DNA from: Bacillota bacterium
GTDB taxonomy: Bacteria; Bacillota; Clostridia; Lachnospirales; Lachnospiraceae
Direction of reading: 5' to 3'
Assembly: GCA_023437715.1 (NCBI GenBank)
Contig: JAEZFK010000015.1
Span: 1-22,136 of the forward strand
Length of the DNA stretch: 22,136 bases
A model generated the notes under the pieces. The model saw only the letters and a list, made by a program, of their open reading frames with translations. It ran no database searches and was not told the origin of the DNA. Both the position numbers and the translations under genes were made by a program. Positions 18,501-22,136 of this stretch are shown piece after piece. Each line of letters begins with the position of its first letter. The first letter of the stretch is position 1.

Positions 18501-18635
18501 GTGTTTTTAACAGCCCCAGCAAGTTATTTTATGTATTATTTTCCTATATATTTATCGGGATATCTATTGGGATTAATTTTAATCTTATTATATTTTCTTA
18601 AACGAAATATTAAATCAGAACATTTTGATTTATAA
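15534..18635 (+). CDS. Giant tandem-duplicated membrane protein, GT-C/DUF6020-like
   Basis: 1033 residues made of two homologous halves (about 14-515 and 525-1033), each with some 10-12 membrane segments. Matching landmarks are YPGIWVFDD at 90-98 and WPGFWTGSD at 597-605; YPNRP at 182 and 690; WRTEG at 228 and FRTEG at 736; NPLSYMLTQ at 293 and 804; and MYYFPVYLSG against MYYFPIYLSG near the ends. The offset is 507-511 residues. Each half resembles multi-span GT-C-like proteins (DUF6020 type), where an acidic residue in the first outer loop after the PG motif is catalytic; Asp98 and Asp605 align there, while Asp97 is Ser604 in the second half. A role in adding sugars on the outer face of the membrane from polyprenyl-phosphate donors is an inference. 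The gene ends the operon, has a weak ribosome binding site and probably needs coupling to the previous gene. Confidence 0.75.
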   Translation: MNKIKKDYYKLLPYIHFIITFFTDHLFFKFGDNFHWITFSISKAVSFFIILFFWNAIFKIFKEKSEKYRGIFKCSLIYFLFLFAIFLLVYPGIWVFDDLGFLELAAIGDWMYYLNYLTSIFYVSSLIIIPLPIGVPIMMIILSSITVGYIVYKLKTLFNLNKLYLLIYVPFLLPITVLYNMYPNRPLIYGLVYLLFFSFLIFKFLESKKLNNKEVIISLIVLAILSYWRTEGIYLLLFGPIFIFLIQKGKFRDCLKYFLIILCIFIALKIPETLANKSTELYKERRILPSVINPLSYMLTQDLIGDDLEEDLEKINKVLDIELMKQYPSLTNVDSVWLSGDKVIKKFNYNDFQLFKKAYLNIVKNNYKLYLECKFKTFLLASGYNQYSLKSANLFMIPRGEIVVDFLENYKLTNPINEEFRQQVVGVLEGEHYKVNKIYPIFNNLLYSLLIICIFFIYSLFKKNYFFLCFSAVLLIHSSIIFISCPASFFMYYFPVYLSGILLGVIGLIKNLKKPKNLVLLFTILHFAATFFTDKLIFDFNSLNIFNYLFCKLIILFIIYNFWNFLVKFVTEKRHFSEIKYFLIYFIPVIFLLILVWPGFWTGSDVYNFINCNVRAEYLYYLNYITSIFNISSYMLIPTPVAPIIFQVLILSLILNYIAKKIFIITNRKFLSYSIFIPFFLPLTLKYVLYPNRPVIYGILYLLLIAMLIFDKITKQKLDISKLGKIIFLAGILSVFRTEGIYLVIAIPLIMTFVYSKSFNIKMFIKLFLIQLIVMIILLVPQKNYENKEGEIETAKRSLPSIVNPLSYMLTQELKGVNISEDIKKINLVLNVETLKKYNSLLDVNAMWSPEETIKDFNMDDYRTFKKAYIDIVKNNILLYLKCKTYTFYNATGFGKDFFVSYNLYSSNSDTILNYQTTKTLFDYKIRKNTLTIIEGRNYKTDQIYSIYKIFNNLLIPLILIFIAFMYSIFTKKITLFLISGMMLGHTLIVFLTAPASYFMYYFPIYLSGYLLGLILILLYFLKRNIKSEHFDL

Positions 18636-18663
18636 AAATCATATCAAAAATATGATTTTTTTT
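18634..18663 (+). terminator. Intrinsic terminator of the six-gene operon
   Basis: An 11-bp perfect stem (18634-18644 with 18650-18660) with loop CAAAA ends in a run of eight T. It starts inside the stop codon at 18633-18635 and closes the operon. Confidence 0.8.
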
Positions 18664-18694
18664 ATTCTTTTGCAGTTAGTCAAATTAGGATATA

Positions 18695-18723
18695 TGTAAA
18701 TTTAATATTTTTTATGTTATAAT
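18695..18723 (+). promoter_or_regulatory. Extended -10 promoter of the pssDE pair
   Basis: TGTAAA at 18695-18700, 17-bp spacer, TATAAT at 18718-18723 preceded by TGT. GAGGTG at 18731-18736 serves the start at 18742. Confidence 0.65.
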
Positions 18724-18741
18724 AAATATAGAGGTGTTAGA

Positions 18742-19212
18742 ATGCAAAAAGTATTATTTATCGCAAGCACAGGCGGTCATTTAAACGAGTTATTACAATT
18801 AAAACCAATTTTTGATAATTACAACTATCATTTAATAACTGAAAAAACTGATTCAACCAGTGATTTGGTAAAAAAGTATCCACATAAGGTTAATTATTTA
18901 GTTTTTGGTACTAAAGACCATAAACTTTCCTATTTTTTTAAATTCTCTTGGAATTGTTTAAAAAGTCTATTCTTATATTTAAAGATTAGACCAAAATATC
19001 TAATTACTACTGGGACACATACTGCTGTTCCAATGTGCTATATTGGTAAATTTTTTGGCACCAAAATTATATTTATAGAAACTTTCGCCAACAGTATAAC
19101 TAAAACAATGTCTGGAGGTATGGTATACCCAATTGCTGATTTGTTTGTTGTACAGTGGGAAAGTATGTTAAAAGAATACCCAAACGCAATTTATGGTGGA
19201 TGGATATACTGA
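18742..19212 (+). CDS. pssD: PssD/Alg14-like glycosyltransferase membrane subunit
   Basis: 156 residues. It begins with the glycine-rich phosphate loop FIASTGGHLNELLQL and ends with the family-typical SGGMVYPIADLFVVQWESM and PNAIYGGWIY. ITTGTHTAVPMCYIGKFFG contains the hydrophobic patch that anchors Alg14-type subunits to the membrane. In streptococcal capsule systems the corresponding protein (PssD/CpsF-type) pairs with PssE to form one active glycosyltransferase that adds the second sugar to undecaprenyl-diphosphate-sugar. Its partner follows 65 bases later. The TGA stop is directly followed by TAA. The pair needs a primed lipid, yet no priming transferase is in this window. Confidence 0.92.
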   Translation: MQKVLFIASTGGHLNELLQLKPIFDNYNYHLITEKTDSTSDLVKKYPHKVNYLVFGTKDHKLSYFFKFSWNCLKSLFLYLKIRPKYLITTGTHTAVPMCYIGKFFGTKIIFIETFANSITKTMSGGMVYPIADLFVVQWESMLKEYPNAIYGGWIY

Positions 19213-19277
19213 TAAAATTGATTTGATAAAAAATATATATAGAATTAAATTTTTCAAAAGTAGGAAGAAGGGAAAAA

Positions 19278-19844
19278 ATGATTTTAGTAACACTTGGAAC
19301 GCAAGATAAAACTTTTGTAAGGCTTCTTGAAGCTATTCAGAAGCAAGTAGATGCTGGAAATATCAAAGAAGAGATAATTGTACAAGCTGGATATACGAAG
19401 TTTAAAAGTAAAGATATGAAAATTTTTGAATTGATTTCCATGGATGAGTTTGATAATTTAATAAAAAGGTGTGATTTATTAATAACTCACGGTGGGGTAG
19501 GTTCTATAATAACAGGTTTAAAAAATAATAAAAAAGTTATAGCAGCTGCTAGACTTGAAAAATATGGTGAACATACTAATGATCATCAACTTCAAATAAT
19601 TGAAAATTTCACCAAAGCGGGTTATATTTTACCACTTGATGATTTTGAAAAATTAGATGAAGTGTTAAAAAAAGTTAAAAATTTTGAACCCAAAAAATAT
19701 AAAAGCAATAGCGAAAATATGCAAAGAATGATTAAAGATTACATTGATAATAATCCTACTAGATTAAAAATAGCAAGTAAAATATTTTTTCTATTTTTTA
19801 TTGTTTTTATAATTTGTGTAATTGTTTTTCTTATAAATTATTAG
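19278..19844 (+). CDS. pssE: PssE/Alg13-like glycosyltransferase catalytic subunit with C-terminal anchor
   Basis: 188 residues. The N-terminal MILVTLGTQDKTFVRL and THGGVGSI at 70-77, with GEHTNDHQLQI at 97-107, are the nucleotide-sugar binding features of Alg13/EpsF-type subunits. It would bind the donor and act with PssD at the membrane. The ribosome binding site AGGAAGAAGGG stands upstream of 19278. The last 20 residues (about 168-187) form a hydrophobic segment, a possible tail anchor that the usual 155-170-residue PssE lacks, so this protein may bind the membrane without depending wholly on PssD. The gap between the two genes shows no clear promoter or terminator, so they are likely co-transcribed. 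Confidence 0.9.
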   Translation: MILVTLGTQDKTFVRLLEAIQKQVDAGNIKEEIIVQAGYTKFKSKDMKIFELISMDEFDNLIKRCDLLITHGGVGSIITGLKNNKKVIAAARLEKYGEHTNDHQLQIIENFTKAGYILPLDDFEKLDEVLKKVKNFEPKKYKSNSENMQRMIKDYIDNNPTRLKIASKIFFLFFIVFIICVIVFLINY

Positions 19845-19874
19845 TAATAATGCATAATAAATGGTTATTGTAAT

Positions 19875-19903
19875 TTGACATCACGCATATAATATGATAG
19901 AAT
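19875..19903 (+). promoter_or_regulatory. Strong promoter of the large non-coding RNA
   Basis: A perfect TTGACA at 19875-19880, a 17-bp spacer and TAGAAT at 19898-19903 preceded by TGA. It is the only promoter here with a consensus -35, so the RNA should be abundant. Transcription would begin near 19910. Confidence 0.8.
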
Positions 19904-19909
19904 TATCCT

Positions 19910-20545
19910 TGTAAATTTCGATTGGCACATTATTCTAGTCAATGAGATTTATTATGAAGATGGGATTAAAAAACCATTAAAGAGCATATCTGTGAAGCCT
20001 TTGGTGTCTGCTTCTTACGCCCAGTTTGGGGTGGATGCTGGGGGATAGAATATTGGGCGTCCGCAATGGCATGCGCTCACGACCCTATATTCGTGGAGAC
20101 CTAATCTTGTGGTAAGCATATACATATATTGCATATTGAAGGACTTACTACGACTTAGGATTGAACCTACTATGTGGCGAAAGTTATGAGTAGTGTAGCT
20201 TGTCTTGAGTGGGTTACTTGGAATGATTGATCCATTTTGAATTAGTTTTAGCTAGACTAATTTGAAAATCGCAATCTGAAACTGTACCTGCAAAAAAGAA
20301 TTAATAATAGATCAGTTGGTGGGGAAATCCCCTAGAGTGCATCATTAAATAGGATTGCAGTGCGTACTAAGTGGTAATCAAGTCGTACGGATAGGAAACG
20401 CCGTACCTGTTTCTTTAAAGGGGAACCGCATACATGGTAACGTGTATGGAGAAATTGGTGAAATACAACTTGACCTAAGACGCAAAGTTTACTATTAAAA
20501 TGGCCATCGATTTCAACATAAAAATAGGACGTAGGTCCTTTTTTT
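19910..20545 (+). ncRNA. Large structured RNA, about 630 nt (OLE-like candidate)
   Basis: No reading frame of useful length covers this stretch, and G+C is high (64 of 120 bases at 19981-20100) in very AT-rich DNA. Helices seen by eye: ends joined by 19913-19926 with 20503-20513 (TCGA/TCGA and TGGC/GCCA plus AAA/TTT); GAAGC 19994-19998 with 20010-20014; ACGCCCA 20017-20023 with 20054-20060; CTCACGA 20076-20082 with 20091-20098; GTAAG 20112-20116 with 20144-20148; hairpin 20167-20193 with GAAA loop; hairpin 20225-20276; 20284-20292 with 20356-20367; GGGG/CCCC 20321-20332; hairpin 20385-20406 with GAAA loop; hairpin 20429-20448 with GUAA loop. Independent promoter and terminator. It lacks RNase P, tmRNA, SRP and group II domain V hallmarks. 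Length and the nearby CorB-like protein favour OLE; ROOL, GOLLD or a new class remain possible. The class is unproven. Confidence 0.85.
20521..20545 (+). terminator. Intrinsic terminator of the large RNA
   Basis: AGGAC at 20526-20530 pairs with GTCCT at 20535-20539 over loop GTAG. The stem is followed by a T run to 20545, and A's at 20521-20524 can extend it. Confidence 0.8.
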
Positions 20546-20560
20546 GTACATAATATTTAG

Positions 20561-20580
20561 AAATGTAAAATATTACATTT
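20561..20580. repeat. Perfect 8-bp inverted repeat ahead of the gtrB promoter
   Basis: AAATGTAA and TTACATTT with a 4-base centre lie six bases upstream of the -35 box. It could be an operator for a dimeric regulator or a second, weak terminator hairpin for the RNA. The remaining DNA between the RNA and the gene holds only the promoter. Confidence 0.4.
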
Positions 20581-20585
20581 TGTTA

Positions 20586-20614
20586 ATTCAATTTGGTATT
20601 ATTAGTGATATAAT
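20586..20614 (+). promoter_or_regulatory. Extended -10 promoter of the gtrB gene
   Basis: TATAAT at 20609-20614 preceded by TGA, with a weak -35: ATTCAA at 17 bp or TTCAAT at 16 bp. AAGGAGAG at 20627-20634 precedes the start at 20641. Confidence 0.6.
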
Positions 20615-20640
20615 ATTGCTGGTTTAAGGAGAGATATAAA

Positions 20641-21576
20641 ATGAAGTTATCAATTATAGTACCTTGTTATAACGAGGCTAAGAATGTAAAATTAATTTAC
20701 GATTGTATCAGCAAAAACTTTAAGAATATTAAAAGTTATGAAATAATTTTTATTAATGACGGCTCTAAAGATAATACATATAAAGTTTTGAAAGAACTTT
20801 GTGAAAATGCTAAAGAAAATATTAAGGTTATAAATTTTTCTAGAAATTTCGGAAAAGAAGCAGCAATGTATGCTGGACTTGAAAATGCGGTAGGAGAGTA
20901 TGTTTCAATCATTGATGCTGACATGCAGCAAGACCCAAAGTTAGTTTTAGATATGGTTGATTACCTTGATAATAACGAAGAGTATGATGCAGTTGCAACA
21001 TATCAAGAACAAAGAAAAGAAGGAAAAATATTGACCTTTTTTAAGTCATGTTTTTATAAAATCATGAATAAGATGTCAGATACAGAGTTTGTTCAAGGTG
21101 CAAGTGATTTTAGAACATTTAGGAGAGGAATGGTTGATTCTATTCTTTCTATGAAAGAATACTTTAGATTTTCTAAAGGGATATTCTCTTGGGTAGGGTA
21201 TAATACATATTACATGCCGTATACAGTCAAAGAAAGAGCGAATGGAACAAGTAGTTGGTCTTTTATTAAACTTTTTAGATATGCGGTTGAAGGAATCGTA
21301 TCATTTAGCACTGCTCCTCTAAAAATTGCTACTTTTGTAGGTATAACTTCGTCTATATTATCTGTTTTTTATTTAATTATTGTAATAATTCAGAAGATTT
21401 TTTATGGCATTGCAGTATCTGGATATGCTACAATAGTAGTATTGGTATTGCTACTTGGCGGAATTCAATTGTTTTCTCTTGGAATAGTTGGTGAGTATAT
21501 TGCAAGAACGTATGTAGAAACTAAAAAAAGGCCAATATATATTGCTAAAAATATAATTAATAACAAAGATAAATAG
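20641..21576 (+). CDS. gtrB: GtrB-type polyprenyl-phosphate glycosyltransferase
   Basis: 311 residues. LSIIVPCYNEAKNV, INDGSKD at 38-44 and IDADMQQDP at 91-99 are the GT2/DPM signature. QGASDFRTFRR at 152-162 and KERANGTSSW at 197-206 are typical of GtrB/CsbB/YkcC-type enzymes. Two C-terminal membrane segments (about 229-252 and 262-285) and the GEYIARTYVETKKRP stretch complete the family picture at normal length. The enzyme transfers a sugar, usually glucose or GlcNAc, from a nucleotide sugar to undecaprenyl phosphate. The product is then flipped, often with a GtrA protein (one is at 10809), and used by an outer-face GT-C transferase, for which the protein at 15534 is a candidate. It stands between the large RNA and the CorB-like gene, nine bases or fewer from the latter. 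Confidence 0.9.
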   Translation: MKLSIIVPCYNEAKNVKLIYDCISKNFKNIKSYEIIFINDGSKDNTYKVLKELCENAKENIKVINFSRNFGKEAAMYAGLENAVGEYVSIIDADMQQDPKLVLDMVDYLDNNEEYDAVATYQEQRKEGKILTFFKSCFYKIMNKMSDTEFVQGASDFRTFRRGMVDSILSMKEYFRFSKGIFSWVGYNTYYMPYTVKERANGTSSWSFIKLFRYAVEGIVSFSTAPLKIATFVGITSSILSVFYLIIVIIQKIFYGIAVSGYATIVVLVLLLGGIQLFSLGIVGEYIARTYVETKKRPIYIAKNIINNKDK

Positions 21577-21584
21577 AGGTTAGT

Positions 21585-22136
21585 ATGAAAAGAAAATTAG
21601 AAAAGAATAAAGACAAGAAAAAAAGTTCGAATGCTGGTTGGATAATTAAGATAATTATTTTAGCTTTTGTTATATCTATTACATTTTCATTCGCTTCAGA
21701 GATGATTCTCTCTAATGTTGGAATGATGGTTGGCATACTTGTTTTACTAGTATTTGTGTTATTAGGAGTTATCTTTGATATGATAGGCGTATCTGTAACT
21801 AGTGCTGATATAGGTCCGTTTAATTCTATGAGTGCACAAAAAGTAAGAGGTGCTGATATTGCTGTTAAGTTCATAAAAAATGCTGATAAAGTATCTTCTT
21901 TCTGTAACGATGTGGTGGGGGATATATGTGGAATTATTTCAGGTTCAGCTGGTGTTATAGTAGCTTCATTAGTGGCTAATGAATTTAATTTGCCAAAATT
22001 TTATGTAACTTTAATTGTTACTGGTATAGTAGCTTCATTAACAATAGGTGGTAAAGCTTTAGGTAAAGGAATTGCAATAAGTAACAATACCTCCATATTA
22101 CATGGCTTTGCTGAAATAGTATCCATGTTTTACAAT
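21585..22136 (+). CDS. CorB-like multi-span membrane protein, possible OapA (3' end cut)
   Basis: 184 codons from the ATG at 21585, open at the window edge. GAGG at 21576-21579 is the ribosome binding site, eight bases behind the end of gtrB, so they are probably one transcript. A lysine-rich tail (1-17) precedes four membrane segments at about 19-37, 45-68, 116-133 and 138-157. The hydrophilic centre has VTSADIGPFNSMSAQKVRGA and NADKVSSFCNDVVGDICG. From memory, short Clostridia proteins with this SSFCNDxxGDICG block carry Mg2+/Co2+ transporter CorB-type annotations. The OLE-associated protein OapA is a roughly 21-kDa, four-segment membrane protein linked to Mg2+ tolerance. Length, topology and the large RNA just upstream support OapA, but I could not align them. 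The stop codon is probably just outside the window. Confidence 0.7.
   Translation, partial: MKRKLEKNKDKKKSSNAGWIIKIIILAFVISITFSFASEMILSNVGMMVGILVLLVFVLLGVIFDMIGVSVTSADIGPFNSMSAQKVRGADIAVKFIKNADKVSSFCNDVVGDICGIISGSAGVIVASLVANEFNLPKFYVTLIVTGIVASLTIGGKALGKGIAISNNTSILHGFAEIVSMFYN

Noticed and set aside
20158..20167. Minus-strand GGTTCAATCC resembling a tRNA T-arm
   Set aside because: With a 7-base T loop the stem does not form beyond two pairs, and no acceptor, D or anticodon arm surrounds it. On the + strand it is the small TAGG/CCTA hairpin of the large RNA.
20421..20450. Group II intron domain V (GAACCG followed by a tetraloop hairpin)
   Set aside because: The stem closing the GUAA loop lacks the AGC/AAC triad and the paired GTTC end of domain V; there is no GUGYG start and no reverse transcriptase nearby.
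19910..20545. RNase P RNA, tmRNA, SRP RNA or 6S RNA
   Set aside because: No GAGGAAAGTCC-type RNase P core, no tRNA-like ends of tmRNA, and the unit is too long for SRP or 6S RNA.
1..22136. Mycoplasma-type code with TGA as tryptophan
   Set aside because: TGG is used for Trp throughout, and TGA ends the flippase, GT4 and PssD genes exactly where the families end, including an ATGA start/stop overlap at 8185-8188.
1..22136. Insertion sequences, prophage genes, CRISPR arrays, tRNA or rRNA genes
   Set aside because: I looked for transposase, integrase and Cas motifs, regularly spaced repeats and cloverleaf patterns and found none.

Overview
The window is very AT-rich DNA from a low-GC Gram-positive bacterium (Bacillota, probably an uncultured gut-type Bacilli, Erysipelotrichia or Clostridia relative). 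The evidence is the strong purine-rich ribosome binding sites (AGGAGG-like), the TATAAT promoters, the tight head-to-tail gene packing, and the use of TGA as a normal stop (for example in an ATGA start/stop overlap at 8185-8188, so code 11). Apart from one gene fragment at the left edge, all genes lie on the + strand.

Most of the window is a cell-surface polysaccharide (capsule, exopolysaccharide or teichoic-like glycan) locus. The layout is: 1-82, start of an unrecognised minus-strand gene; 230-1549, a membrane-anchored NodB-type polysaccharide deacetylase; 1634-3292, a double-domain glycosyltransferase; 3384-6907, an operon with a Wzx-type flippase, UDP-GlcNAc 2-epimerase and a GT2 glycosyltransferase; 7001-10675, an operon with a GT4 glycosyltransferase, a Wzy/ligase-type polymerase and a GT2 glycosyltransferase; 10809-11231, a GtrA-like protein; 11301-18635, a six-gene operon with a DPM1-like GT2, a flippase-like membrane protein, an APH/choline-kinase-like protein, a small HAD phosphatase, a nucleotidyltransferase and a 1033-residue membrane protein built of two tandem copies of one domain; 18742-19844, a PssD/PssE (Alg14/Alg13-like) pair; 20641-21576, a GtrB-type polyprenyl-phosphate glycosyltransferase; 21585 to the right edge, an incomplete membrane protein.

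Together these genes could make ManNAc-type and perhaps a kinase/nucleotidyltransferase-derived activated precursor, assemble a lipid-linked repeat unit, flip it, polymerise it and decorate it outside the cell. No priming phosphoglycosyltransferase and no chain-length regulator is seen, so part of the machinery must be elsewhere.

The outstanding element is the 796-base gap at 19845-20640. It has no credible reading frame, is far richer in G+C than its surroundings (64 of 120 bases in 19981-20100), and is bounded by the best promoter of the window (TTGACA-17-TAGAAT) and an intrinsic terminator. It folds by eye into many helices, including several GNRA-capped hairpins and a helix joining its two ends. 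It encodes a large structured non-coding RNA of about 630 nt. Its size, plus a CorB-like membrane protein about 1 kb downstream, suggests an OLE-type RNA with its OapA partner; ROOL, GOLLD or a new class are the alternatives. A covariance-model search would decide.

Transcription appears to use a shared promoter design: seven clear + strand promoters and one weaker one have a TGN-extended TATAAT-like -10, with a 17-bp spacer to a poorly conserved -35.
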